Below are positions 7,271 to 15,047 of a DNA stretch of 15,626 bases, piece after piece. Source of the stretch: a bacterium (lineage in GTDB: Bacteria > Bacteroidota > Bacteroidia > Bacteroidales > Bacteroidaceae); NCBI GenBank assembly GCA_004559785.1, contig SFXD01000069.1:1-15626 (forward strand), in the 5' to 3' direction. The notes beneath the pieces were generated by a model that made no database searches, had not been told where the DNA came from, and was given only the letters and a program-made list of their open reading frames with translations. The stretch's first letter is position 1. The number at the start of each line of letters is the position of its first letter. A program made the position numbers and the translations under genes.

Positions 7271-8083
7271 ATGGCGAGCGAATTTACAGAAATCGACCTT
7301 GACAAGATTGTGCGTATGCGTGCCGGAGTAAAGGCAAGGTACGTTCCACGTTGCATTGTCGACTTGCTGAAGAAGGTCATCCACCAGGAGTTCATCAATG
7401 TCTACCTAAGGCAGGGGCGCAAGGGCGTGGATTTCTGCAAGGGTACCGTGGAATACCTGGGCGTTACCGTACATGTGGTGGGTGAGGAGAATCTGCCCGA
7501 GGATGGAACGCCCTGCACTTTCGTCAGCAACCATCCGCTGGGAGCCATCGACGGAGTTACCTTGGGATGGATAATAGGCGAGCATTACGGAGGTAGGATA
7601 AAGTACCTCGTCAACGACCTGCTGATGAACCTCGAAGGGCTTGCCCCCCTGTGTGTGCCCATCAACAAGATAGGCAAGCAGTCGCGTGGCTTCCCGGCCT
7701 TGGTGGAGGAGACCTTTGCCAGCGACAACCACGTCATCATGTTCCCGGCGGGCCTGTGCAGCAGGAGAAACGACAATGGAGAGATTCGTGACCTGGAGTG
7801 GAGCAAGACGTTCGTTGGCAAGAGCGTGCGTCATCACCGGGATGTCGTTCCCATACATTTCATAGGGCACAACAGCGACAGGTTCTACAACTTGGCACGG
7901 TGGTGCAAGAGGTTGCACCTGCCTAACCTTGCCATGCTGCTGCTCCCCGACGAGATGTACAGAAGCCAAGGCAACACCTACATTGTGAAAATAGGGAAAC
8001 CCATCCCATGGCAGACCTTCGACAAGTCGCGCAGTGCACGCCAATGGGCACAGTGGGTACAATCCAAAGTCTATGAATTATGA
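7271..8083 (+). CDS. glsA: PlsC-like O-acyltransferase for glycine lipids (GlsA)
   Basis: By family resemblance this is the O-acyltransferase that adds the second acyl chain to N-acyl-3-hydroxy-glycine, giving the glycine lipids of Bacteroides and relatives. It has 270 residues from ATG 7271. The start was chosen because the conserved text begins FTEIDLDKI right after it; the in-frame GTG at 7244 would add nine unsupported residues. The catalytic PlsC motif is intact as NHPLGAID (His88, Asp94), and FPAGLCSRR about 158-166 is the substrate-binding block. YLVNDLLMNLEGLAPLCVPINK about 112-133 and the end KPIPWQTFD are strongly conserved among Bacteroidales homologues as I recall them. It has no membrane-spanning helix and is probably a peripheral cytoplasmic protein. 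Its stop overlaps the glsB start (ATGA). A generic lysophosphatidate acyltransferase is the alternative; the glsB partner makes glycine lipid the better call. Confidence 0.85.
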   Translation: MASEFTEIDLDKIVRMRAGVKARYVPRCIVDLLKKVIHQEFINVYLRQGRKGVDFCKGTVEYLGVTVHVVGEENLPEDGTPCTFVSNHPLGAIDGVTLGWIIGEHYGGRIKYLVNDLLMNLEGLAPLCVPINKIGKQSRGFPALVEETFASDNHVIMFPAGLCSRRNDNGEIRDLEWSKTFVGKSVRHHRDVVPIHFIGHNSDRFYNLARWCKRLHLPNLAMLLLPDEMYRSQGNTYIVKIGKPIPWQTFDKSRSARQWAQWVQSKVYEL

Positions 8084-9066
8084 TGGAAGAGATAATAGAA
8101 AGCGTACCGCGTGAGTTGCTGAGGAAGGAACTTACGCCCGAGAGAAAGCTGCGAATGACCAACAAGAGCAGCAACGAGGTATACGTCGTCACATGGCATG
8201 ACTCTCCCAACGTGCTGCGCGAGATTGGCAGGCTGCGCGAGATAGCTTTCAGGGCAGCCGGAGGAGGAACAGGCAAGAGCCTGGACTTGGACGATTTCGA
8301 CACGTGTGCGGATCCATACAAGCAAATCATCGTGTGGAATCCCGAGGAGGAGGAGATAATCGGAGGGTACAGGTACATCCTCGGCAAGGACTGGAGGAAG
8401 GACAGCGACGGACAACCGATATTGGCCACCAGCCACATGTTTATATTCAGCGAGAAGTTCATGCGTGACTACGCTCCCTGGACTATCGAACTGGGACGTA
8501 GCTTCGTGACACTTGAGTATCAGAGTACCCTGCGTGGTCGCAAGGGAATCTTCGCACTCGACAACCTGTGGGACGGACTGGGAGCGATAGCCGTGATAGA
8601 ACCCTCCGTAAGATACTTCTTCGGCAAGTTCACGATGTATCCCAGCTACGACCGCATGGCAAGGGACATGATACTGTATTTCCTGAACAAGCACTTCTCC
8701 GACCCCGACAACCTCATATTTCCCAAACACCCACTGACACTGGAGCATGATGCCAGCATCTTCGAGAACATGTTCACGGAGACGGACTTCAAGGACGACT
8801 ACAGGATCCTGAACAGGGAGGTCAGGGCTTTGGGGTACAACATACCGCCGCTGGTTAACGCATACATGGGGCTTAGCCCTACGATGAGGCTGTTCGGCAC
8901 TGCAATCAACGATGGCTTTGGGGACGTGGAGGAGACGGGCATTCTGATTGCCATGGACGAGATATTCCAGGAGAAGAGGATGAGGCATATAGATACCTTT
9001 GCTGCCGAGCACCCCGAACTGGTGAAGATAACGAGCGGTGCAAACCGCATATTCTACAAGCCCTAA
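8080..9066 (+). CDS. glsB: GNAT-type N-acyltransferase for glycine lipids (GlsB, OlsB-like)
   Basis: Predicted to N-acylate glycine with a 3-hydroxy fatty acid, the first step of glycine-lipid synthesis; the family is the hemolysin-like/OlsB acyltransferases. The 328-residue protein has the family landmarks: the N-terminal strand VYVVTWHDS at 34-42, REIAFRAAGGGTGKSLDLDDFD about 53-74 (acyl-ACP side), GGYRYILG at 95-102, and the central IELGRSFV at 136-143. The C-terminal PLVNAYMGLSP at 257-267 is the segment typical of this family. It starts within the glsA stop; ATG 8080 or the adjacent ATG 8083 are both possible. In Bacteroides thetaiotaomicron the paired glsB and glsA genes are adjacent and needed for glycine lipids and stress fitness. 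Here they are likewise coupled, in the order glsA-glsB. Confidence 0.87.
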   Translation: MMEEIIESVPRELLRKELTPERKLRMTNKSSNEVYVVTWHDSPNVLREIGRLREIAFRAAGGGTGKSLDLDDFDTCADPYKQIIVWNPEEEEIIGGYRYILGKDWRKDSDGQPILATSHMFIFSEKFMRDYAPWTIELGRSFVTLEYQSTLRGRKGIFALDNLWDGLGAIAVIEPSVRYFFGKFTMYPSYDRMARDMILYFLNKHFSDPDNLIFPKHPLTLEHDASIFENMFTETDFKDDYRILNREVRALGYNIPPLVNAYMGLSPTMRLFGTAINDGFGDVEETGILIAMDEIFQEKRMRHIDTFAAEHPELVKITSGANRIFYKP

Positions 9067-9085
9067 AGAGATGGAAGGAAACAAG

Positions 9086-10438
9086 ATGGATTGGAGGAGG
9101 TTGCTTTCCAACAAGCGTCTCGGGCAGGAAAGCATACAGCACAGGAAGGATGACAGGACGGAGTTCCAGAGGGACTACGACAGGCTCATCTTCTCGGCTC
9201 CTTTCCGCCGTCTGCAGAACAAGACGCAGGTCTTCCCTCTGCCAGGTAGCATCTTCGTCCATAACAGGCTGACGCACAGCCTTGAGGTAAGCAGTGTAGG
9301 ACGCAGCCTGGGCAATGACGTGAGCAGGCTGTTGCTTGAAAGGCATCCCGACCTTGCCGACTCGCATCTTACGGAACTGGGCAGCATAGTCAGTGCGGCA
9401 TGCCTGGCCCACGACCTTGGCAATCCTCCCTTTGGGCATAGCGGCGAGAGGGCGATAGGAACGTATTTCAGCGAGGGCGAAGGGCAGTTCCTGCAAACGT
9501 ACTATTGTCCTCATACTCAGGACAGCCTCACTGAGGCACAATGGAGCGACATCACCAACTTCGAGGGCAATGCCAATGCCTTCCGCCTGCTGACGCACCA
9601 TTTCAAGGGAAGGAGGAAGGGCGGTTTCGTCATGACGTACAGCACCCTTGCAAGTATCGTAAAGTACCCGTTTACATCCAACCTGGCAAATGGAAAGAGG
9701 AAGTTTGGGTTCTTCCAGAGCGAACTGCAGGACTATTGCCGCATAGCTGAGGACTTGGGCATCAAGAGGCTGCCGTCGCCCGAGGGCACATGCCGCTATG
9801 TGCGTTACCCATTGGTGTATCTCGTAGAGGCAGCGGATGACATCTGCTACGAGATAATGGACATAGAGGATGCCCACAAGTTGAAGCTGCTTACCACGGA
9901 CGAGACGAGAAACCTATTCCTGGCATATTTCGACGAGGCAAAAAGGGCGGAGATAAGTGACAGGATGAACATGTTGGATGATGTCAATGAGCAAATCGTG
10001 TACCTGCGTTCGTGCGTCATCAACTGCCTTGAGCAGGAATGTGTCAAGGTGTTCGTGGAGCACGAGGACGAAATCCTGTCGGGCACCTTCGTGGGAACGC
10101 TCATAGACAACATATCCGAACTGCCGCACATGGCTTACAAGTCATGCGAGAAGACGGCGTTCGAGAAGATTTACCACTGCAAGGATGTCGTGGACATAGA
10201 GATTGCCGGCTATACGGTAATCACCACGCTGACCGACCTCATGGTAAAGGCAGTGACCCAGCCGGACAAGGCATTCTCGCAGTTGCTCATCAACAGGGTC
10301 AGCACGCAATACGACATCTTGGCACCATCCCTGTATGGGCGCATAATGGCAGTGCTCGACTACATCAGCGGAATGACGGACATCTATGCACTGGACCTCT
10401 ACAGGAAGATAAATGGCACGAGCCTGCCCAACGTTTAG
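9086..10438 (+). CDS. dgt: Deoxyguanosinetriphosphate triphosphohydrolase (dGTPase)
   Basis: HD-superfamily enzyme that hydrolyses dGTP (often other dNTPs too) to the nucleoside and tripolyphosphate, lowering dNTP pools. It has 450 residues from ATG 9086, where the conserved MDW..LLSNKR begins. An upstream ATG at 9071 would add five residues and leave only four bases after the glsB stop. The metal-binding residues are in place: His64 (RLTHSLEV), His109-Asp110 (ACLAHDLGNPPFGH) and Asp251 in EAADDICYEI. Near the start, TEFQRDYDRLIFSAPFRRLQ and NKTQVFPLP are highly conserved in the family. A short gap after glsB suggests read-through from that operon. Followed 35 bases later by dut, so two enzymes that trim the dNTP pool are neighbours. 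Full length and no unusual changes. Confidence 0.95.
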   Translation: MDWRRLLSNKRLGQESIQHRKDDRTEFQRDYDRLIFSAPFRRLQNKTQVFPLPGSIFVHNRLTHSLEVSSVGRSLGNDVSRLLLERHPDLADSHLTELGSIVSAACLAHDLGNPPFGHSGERAIGTYFSEGEGQFLQTYYCPHTQDSLTEAQWSDITNFEGNANAFRLLTHHFKGRRKGGFVMTYSTLASIVKYPFTSNLANGKRKFGFFQSELQDYCRIAEDLGIKRLPSPEGTCRYVRYPLVYLVEAADDICYEIMDIEDAHKLKLLTTDETRNLFLAYFDEAKRAEISDRMNMLDDVNEQIVYLRSCVINCLEQECVKVFVEHEDEILSGTFVGTLIDNISELPHMAYKSCEKTAFEKIYHCKDVVDIEIAGYTVITTLTDLMVKAVTQPDKAFSQLLINRVSTQYDILAPSLYGRIMAVLDYISGMTDIYALDLYRKINGTSLPNV

Positions 10439-10473
10439 GACATATTCGACAATAATAAAAAAGGATTCGATGT

Positions 10474-10908
10474 ATGAAGATAAGAGTCATCAACAAGAGC
10501 CACCACGACCTGCCTGCCTACGCAACCGCGCTGTCGGCTGGTCTTGACTTGCGGGCCAACCTGGATAGCCCGGTGGAATTGTTCCCCATGCAGAGGCGTA
10601 TTATCCCCACTGGTTTGTTCATAGCCCTGCCAGAAGGGTATGAGGCTCAGGTCAGGCCACGCAGCGGACTTGCCGTCAAGCATGGCATCACGGTGCTGAA
10701 CTCCCCAGGCACCATAGACGCTGACTATCGTGGGGAGGTGTGCGTAATCCTGGTCAACCTGTCCGACGAGACCTTTGTCATCAACGATGGCGAGCGTATC
10801 GCCCAGATGGTAGTGGCACGCTGCGAGCAGGTCGGGTGGGAACCCGTGGAGACCCTTGACGACACAGAGCGTGGCGAAGGCGGTTTTGGACACAGTGGCA
10901 TCAAGTAG
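10474..10908 (+). CDS. dut: dUTP diphosphatase (dUTPase)
   Basis: Trimeric enzyme converting dUTP to dUMP and diphosphate, which keeps uracil out of DNA and supplies dUMP for thymidylate. All five motifs are present in 144 residues: I SAGLDLRA at 21-28; II RPRSGLA at 61-67; III GTIDADYRGEV at 79-89, with the expected catalytic Asp82 and uracil-stacking Tyr85; IV GERIAQMV at 106-113; V RGEGGFGHSG at 133-142, the flexible C-terminal arm. The length is normal. It precedes the TPR/DUF4292/EnvC-like module, an order I recall as conserved in Bacteroidales. I see no TAnnTTTG box in the 35-base gap after dgt. Confidence 0.97.
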   Translation: MKIRVINKSHHDLPAYATALSAGLDLRANLDSPVELFPMQRRIIPTGLFIALPEGYEAQVRPRSGLAVKHGITVLNSPGTIDADYRGEVCVILVNLSDETFVINDGERIAQMVVARCEQVGWEPVETLDDTERGEGGFGHSGIK

Positions 10909-10956
10909 ACGGGGTGACGGAAGGAAAACGGATGGAACGTCCCTAATATGAGAGAT

Positions 10957-10964
10957 GGGGGGGG
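10957..10964 (+). repeat. G8 homopolymer upstream of the TPR gene start
   Basis: Eight consecutive G residues lie 9 bases before the ATG at 10974 and 48 bases before the preferred start at 11013. The tract lies inside a short frame opening at ATG 10948, which is one base out of frame with the TPR gene. Gain of one G would put that ATG in frame. G-runs of this length can slip during replication, but no phase variation is shown by a single sequence. Confidence 0.6.
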
Positions 10965-11002
10965 AGAAAGGAAATGCCAATGCATAACATCATCAGGAAA
11001 AC

Positions 11003-11008
11003 AGGAGG
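11003..11008 (+). promoter_or_regulatory. AGGAGG ribosome-binding-like site deciding the TPR gene start
   Basis: AGGAGG is followed by CGAC and the ATG at 11013. Bacteroidota seldom use strong Shine-Dalgarno sequences, so the match may be fortuitous. Together with the well-shaped signal peptide that follows, it favours 11013 over the in-frame ATGs at 10974 and 10980. Confidence 0.35.
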
Positions 11009-11012
11009 CGAC

Positions 11013-12749
11013 ATGGCTGCGGCAGTGGCAAGGTTCATCTTGCCGGCACTGCTGGCATGCCTTGCCTGCAATGCCGTCGTGCTTGGGCAGACGAGGTACG
11101 ACTACTTCTACCTTGAGGCAGAGAAGTGCCGCCTTGCCGGAGACTATTCCTCGGCGATGGAACTGTATTCGCATTGCCTCGACATAAGTCCCATGTCGGC
11201 ATCTGCCATGTACAACCTTGGGATACTGAACACGTACTTGAGGCAGGACAGCGTGGGAGTAGGCCTTATTCGGCAGGCATGCGAGAGGGACAGCGCGAAC
11301 CCATGGTATCTGGAGACGCTGGCATCCATATACCTGAGCAAGCGCGATGCAGACAACGCAATCACAGTGCTCGAGAAGATGGCACGGCTGCAGACGAGGA
11401 GGTCTGACGTGCTCTCGCAACTGGCCTCGATGTACAAGGGCAAGGGAGAGACGGACAAGGCGATAGAGGCACTGGACAGGATAGAGCTGCTTGAGGGAAA
11501 GAACGTACAGATCAGCATGGAGAAGCATGCCCTGTACATGAGCAAGGGAGACAAGGACGCTGCCTTCAGGGAACTGCAATCGCTGTGCGAGGAATATCCC
11601 CACGACATGAACTACGAGGTAATGATGGCAAACCAGTATCAGGCCGCAGGAGACTCAGCCAAGGCTTCTGAGATATACGATAGGGTGAGGCGCAAGGACC
11701 CAAGGAACGTCAACCTACACCTGTCAAGGCTCGCCTACTATAAAGACAATGGCATGGCAGAACCATACGGTCGCCTGCGCGACTCCCTGCTTTACGACCC
11801 CTCGACAGGCAGCGAGCTAAAGGGTGCGCTGCTCCGCACCATAATTGACGAAGCGCAGGGCGACAGCACGAAGCAAGCCTTAGTCGTCCAGACCTTCGAC
11901 TCGTTGCTGGCTAAGCCACAGGAGGACGTGTCCCTGCTGACCCTGAAGGTCGCCTATCAGATTTACTCAAAGGCCGGAGAGGACCAAGTGGCAGAGACCA
12001 TGCATCGAATACTTGACGTGGAACCGGGCAACCAGGTGGCAATGGCCCACTTGCTGCAATACCATGCCAAGAGGAATGACTACCATTCGCTGGAGGAAAT
12101 ATGCAGGCAAGGCTTCAACTACTATCCCGAGGAACCCCTCTATGCCTATTACCTGGGCATAACGCTCGTGCAGCAGGGCAAGGACACGGAGGCGATAGAG
12201 GCTCTGCGGAATGGATTGCAGGCAAGGAGCGACGAGACCAACGCCAAGACGGTGTCGGACATATTCGCCGTGCTTGGAGACCTCTACCACAAGCAGGACC
12301 TATACGAGCAGGCTTTTGCCGCCTACGACTCCGCACTCGTCTACCACGAGGACAACATAAGCTGCCTCAACAACTATGCCTACTACCTTTCGCTCAGGGC
12401 AGAGAGGCTGGACGATGCCGAGAGCATGAGCTACCGCACCATACGTGCCGAACCCGACAACATCACTTACCTTGACACCTATGCGTGGATTCTCTTCGTC
12501 AAGGGCAACTTCAACGCAGCAAGGATATACATCAACAAGGTTGCCAACCCTGAGAGGGGCGACGACGAACTGCTTGCCGACCCGATGCTGATGGGCAACC
12601 TGCTGGAGCATGCAGGCGACATACACGCCATGTGCGGGGACATGGATTCGGCAATGAGGTTCTGGCAACTTGCCAAGTCACGAAAGGACGGGACATGTAC
12701 GCCCGTGTTGGAGAAGAAAATCAGGAAAAGGAAATACCTAAGGAAATGA
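11013..12749 (+). CDS. Exported tetratricopeptide-repeat protein
   Basis: Export signal MAAAVARFILPALLACLACNAVVLGQ, then 550 residues of helical TPR units almost to the end. The start at 11013 gives a textbook signal peptide; the in-frame ATG at 10974 would add 13 residues of long polar leader. LLAC and LAC inside the signal could allow lipidation, but a Q-terminated cleavage (VVLGQ) looks likelier. Repeat landmarks include CRLAGDYSSAMELYSHCL near the N-terminus and, at about 435-515, YDSALVYHEDNISCLNNYAYYL and RAEPDNITYLDTYAWILF, the most conserved part among Bacteroidales homologues. The C-terminus is lysine/arginine rich. Presumed periplasmic or outer-membrane scaffold. It lies after dut and overlaps the DUF4292 gene by ATGA, so translation of the two is probably coupled. 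Function is not established as far as I know. Confidence 0.9.
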   Translation: MAAAVARFILPALLACLACNAVVLGQTRYDYFYLEAEKCRLAGDYSSAMELYSHCLDISPMSASAMYNLGILNTYLRQDSVGVGLIRQACERDSANPWYLETLASIYLSKRDADNAITVLEKMARLQTRRSDVLSQLASMYKGKGETDKAIEALDRIELLEGKNVQISMEKHALYMSKGDKDAAFRELQSLCEEYPHDMNYEVMMANQYQAAGDSAKASEIYDRVRRKDPRNVNLHLSRLAYYKDNGMAEPYGRLRDSLLYDPSTGSELKGALLRTIIDEAQGDSTKQALVVQTFDSLLAKPQEDVSLLTLKVAYQIYSKAGEDQVAETMHRILDVEPGNQVAMAHLLQYHAKRNDYHSLEEICRQGFNYYPEEPLYAYYLGITLVQQGKDTEAIEALRNGLQARSDETNAKTVSDIFAVLGDLYHKQDLYEQAFAAYDSALVYHEDNISCLNNYAYYLSLRAERLDDAESMSYRTIRAEPDNITYLDTYAWILFVKGNFNAARIYINKVANPERGDDELLADPMLMGNLLEHAGDIHAMCGDMDSAMRFWQLAKSRKDGTCTPVLEKKIRKRKYLRK

Positions 12750-13633
12750 ATATGGTTGAAATCAAGAAGGTCAGACCGCAGCTCCTGACAAGGCTGCTCA
12801 TCATAATGGCGTGTGCGTTGCTCGCAGCCTCGTGCCGTAGCCGTAAGGCCTTGACACAAGGCGGTACGCCTGGACTGAGCAGCGAGGAGATGCTGGAGAA
12901 GGCAGTGGAAGTGGCAAATTCCAACAGGCTGACGGCACAGTACCTCACGGCACGCCTCAGTGTTAGTGCCTCCGCAGGGGGCAAGGACCTCGGTATGGGT
13001 GGCTTGCTCGGTGGCACACTCCGCATGAAACGTGACGACGTAATACAGATTTCGCTCGTGGCACTCGGCATCATGGAGGTTGGCCGGCTGGAGATGACCA
13101 AGGACTATCTTATGATGGTTGACAGAAGGAATCACAAGTACGTAAAGGTCAATTACGATGACGTTCCGGCCCTGAAGCAGGCAGGCATAGACTTCTACAC
13201 CTTCCAAGCCCTATTCTGGGACGAGCTGTTCCTGCCTTTTGGCAAGGGAGAGGCACCGCAATCCGGGCAGTTCGTGAAGTCCGCCGAACGGGAGGACGTA
13301 CGCCTTAGCAATTCCGACTCTGGCGTTGCCACGCTGTCGTTCCTTGTCAGTACGCTCTACGGAATGGTGAGCGAGACGTCCGTCTCCGTCTTGAAGGACG
13401 AGAAGTCTCCCATCTTACAATGGCAGTACTCCAACTACGAGAAGGTTGACGGACAGCACTTCCCTACCAGGATGGAGATACGCATCAATGGGGGCAAGCC
13501 GATAGGCGCGGTGTTCTCGCTGAGCAACGTCCGCAGCGAAGGCGGATGGGACACGCGTACCGAGCTGTCCAAGAAATACACCGAGATACCTTTGGAGACC
13601 ATCATGGGAGCGCTACTCAAGCAGGTGAAATAG
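12746..13633 (+). CDS. DUF4292 family lipoprotein
   Basis: Lipoprotein of 295 residues with signal LLIIMACALLAASC and Cys30 as the lipid site, followed by RSRKAL. The mature part has the DUF4292 pattern: TAQYLTARLSVS about 67-78, GGTLRMKRDDVIQISL about 92-107, LGIMEVGRLEMTKDYLMMVDRRNHKYV about 110-136, and GQHFPTRMEIRI near 257-268. The strand pattern recalls the LolA/LolB half-barrel that binds lipoprotein acyl chains; that link is fold-level inference, not a shown function. ATG 12746 overlaps the TPR stop (ATGA); the ATG at 12752 is the alternative. It lies between the TPR gene and the EnvC-like gene, a conserved set that suggests one outer-envelope process. Confidence 0.9.
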   Translation: MNMVEIKKVRPQLLTRLLIIMACALLAASCRSRKALTQGGTPGLSSEEMLEKAVEVANSNRLTAQYLTARLSVSASAGGKDLGMGGLLGGTLRMKRDDVIQISLVALGIMEVGRLEMTKDYLMMVDRRNHKYVKVNYDDVPALKQAGIDFYTFQALFWDELFLPFGKGEAPQSGQFVKSAEREDVRLSNSDSGVATLSFLVSTLYGMVSETSVSVLKDEKSPILQWQYSNYEKVDGQHFPTRMEIRINGGKPIGAVFSLSNVRSEGGWDTRTELSKKYTEIPLETIMGALLKQVK

Positions 13634-13707
13634 CCCCGAAGTCCGTTCCAAGAATCAAATAAGAAACAAAGACAGAACACCACCACTACCTATTCCATAT
13701 TGAAGAA

Positions 13708-15015
13708 ATGACCCGAACCCTTCTATTCCTGATGCTCATCCTGGCGTTTCCCCTTGCTGCCTTCTCGCAGAACAGCAAGAAGGTGAAGGCCCTGCAGAAA
13801 CAAAAGACGGAACTGCAGAAAACCCTGAAGAAATCGCAGGACGAACTCAGGCAGACGCAAAAGAAGGTCAAGGCAGGGGAGAAGAACATATCATTCATCG
13901 GTCACCAACTGGAGGACAGGCTAAGGTACATCAGGCAACTGGAGGCGGAGATGGAAAAGCTGGAGAAGGAAATCTCCGTGCTGCAATCCAACATACGGAA
14001 GGTGGAACGGGACTTGAACGCCAAGAAGGAGAGGCTGAAGCTCTCGCTACGGTACGCCCGTACGCAGAGGAACAACAGACTGGGCACCCTTGCCTTCGTG
14101 CTGTCAGCCAACACCGTCACGCAGATGTACCGGCGGGCAAGGTACGCACGCGAGTACGTCGCCTACCAGCACAACCTGGGGGTACAGATACGTCGAAAGC
14201 AGGGGAAACTGCTTGAGTCGCAGAATGCACTGCTCGACCGCAAGAGCAAGAAGAACGAGCTGCTGCAGGAGGTGATGATGCAGCGCAAGTTGCTCAACCA
14301 GCAGCAACTGGCTGAACAGAAAAAGGTCAAGGGCCTGAAGAAGCAGGAGTCCGGACTGGCAGGCAAGGTGAAGGAGCAGCAGAAGCAACTGGCTGCACTT
14401 GACAAGAAGATAGACGACCTGATAGCGTACGAGATAGAGCAGGCACGCAAGAAGGCGGAGGAGGCGGCCAGGAAGAAAGCCGCCGAAGAGGCAGCCAGAA
14501 AGAAGGGCAAGGGCGGCGGCAAGTCCACCGCTCCGTCCAAGACGCCCGGCACAAAGGGCAGTACCTCCAAGGGGGCATGGCTCACGGCAGAGGACCGCCA
14601 GCTGAACGGCACTTTCGAGCAGAACAAGGGTCGCCTGCCCGTACCCATCACGGGGCAGTACATGATAGGCAACCGCTTCGGCGTGTACAACGTGCCGGGG
14701 CTTAGGAACGTGCGTCTCGACAACAAGGGGCTGAACTACGTGGGCAAACCCGGGGCACGTGCCCGCAGCGTGTTCGACGGCGTAGTCTCGGCGGTGTTCC
14801 AGTTTGGCGGCACCCGCAACGTACTGGTGCGTCACGGCAGTTACATTTCCGTCTACTGCAACCTCTCTTCCGTCATTGTATCCAAGGGGCAGAAGGTCAA
14901 GACCCGCGACATAATAGGTACCGTGGCGGACGATGGTACGGGAAAGTGTGTCCTCCACTTCCAGTTGCGCAAGGAGACTTCTAAGCTCAACCCCGAGATT
15001 TGGGTCGGCAAGTGA
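13708..15015 (+). CDS. EnvC-like murein hydrolase activator (coiled coil + degenerate LytM/M23)
   Basis: Periplasmic protein of 435 residues. Signal MTRTLLFLMLILAFPLAAFS; long coiled coil about 22-245; a low-complexity Ala/Lys/Glu stretch about 247-272 (repeats of EEAARKKA) and a Gly/Ser/Thr linker to about 290; then a LytM (M23) domain about 310-435. The zinc site is broken: where active M23 enzymes have HxGID the protein reads NKGLNY (Asn339, Asn343), and the HxH motif is VLH (Val415, His417), while His376 in VRHGSY is kept. This matches E. coli EnvC, whose LytM domain does not cut peptidoglycan but activates amidases, so the role is probably control of septal wall cleavage. I give no symbol because orthology to envC is by architecture only. 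The 74-base gap from DUF4292 has no clear promoter. Confidence 0.9.
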   Translation: MTRTLLFLMLILAFPLAAFSQNSKKVKALQKQKTELQKTLKKSQDELRQTQKKVKAGEKNISFIGHQLEDRLRYIRQLEAEMEKLEKEISVLQSNIRKVERDLNAKKERLKLSLRYARTQRNNRLGTLAFVLSANTVTQMYRRARYAREYVAYQHNLGVQIRRKQGKLLESQNALLDRKSKKNELLQEVMMQRKLLNQQQLAEQKKVKGLKKQESGLAGKVKEQQKQLAALDKKIDDLIAYEIEQARKKAEEAARKKAAEEAARKKGKGGGKSTAPSKTPGTKGSTSKGAWLTAEDRQLNGTFEQNKGRLPVPITGQYMIGNRFGVYNVPGLRNVRLDNKGLNYVGKPGARARSVFDGVVSAVFQFGGTRNVLVRHGSYISVYCNLSSVIVSKGQKVKTRDIIGTVADDGTGKCVLHFQLRKETSKLNPEIWVGK

Positions 15016-15025
15016 GTCTCTGCCT

Positions 15026-15044
15026 CCAAATCCCAGGGGCTTGG
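15026..15044. terminator. Possible small hairpin between convergent ends
   Basis: CCAAATCCC and GGGGCTTGG can pair around a very short loop (one mismatch, one wobble) in the 32-base gap between the EnvC-like stop and the convergent pseudogene end. It could serve both strands, but it is weak and has no T-run. Confidence 0.2.
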
Positions 15045-15047
15045 TGT

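Noticed and set aside
9038..9085. GTG start at 9038 for dgt inside glsB
   Set aside because: It would overlap the end of glsB with non-conserved residues; family homology begins at MDW, position 9086.
8071..9135. Open frame of 354 codons antisense to glsB
   Set aside because: Mirror of a well-conserved gene, with no recognisable motifs or start signals.
8906..9877. Open frame of 323 codons antisense to dgt
   Set aside because: Overlaps intact glsB and dgt coding motifs on the other strand; composition is that of a shadow frame.
10948..11187. 79-codon frame starting at ATG 10948
   Set aside because: Out of frame over the TPR signal peptide and first repeats, with no coding character; of interest only for the G8 tract.
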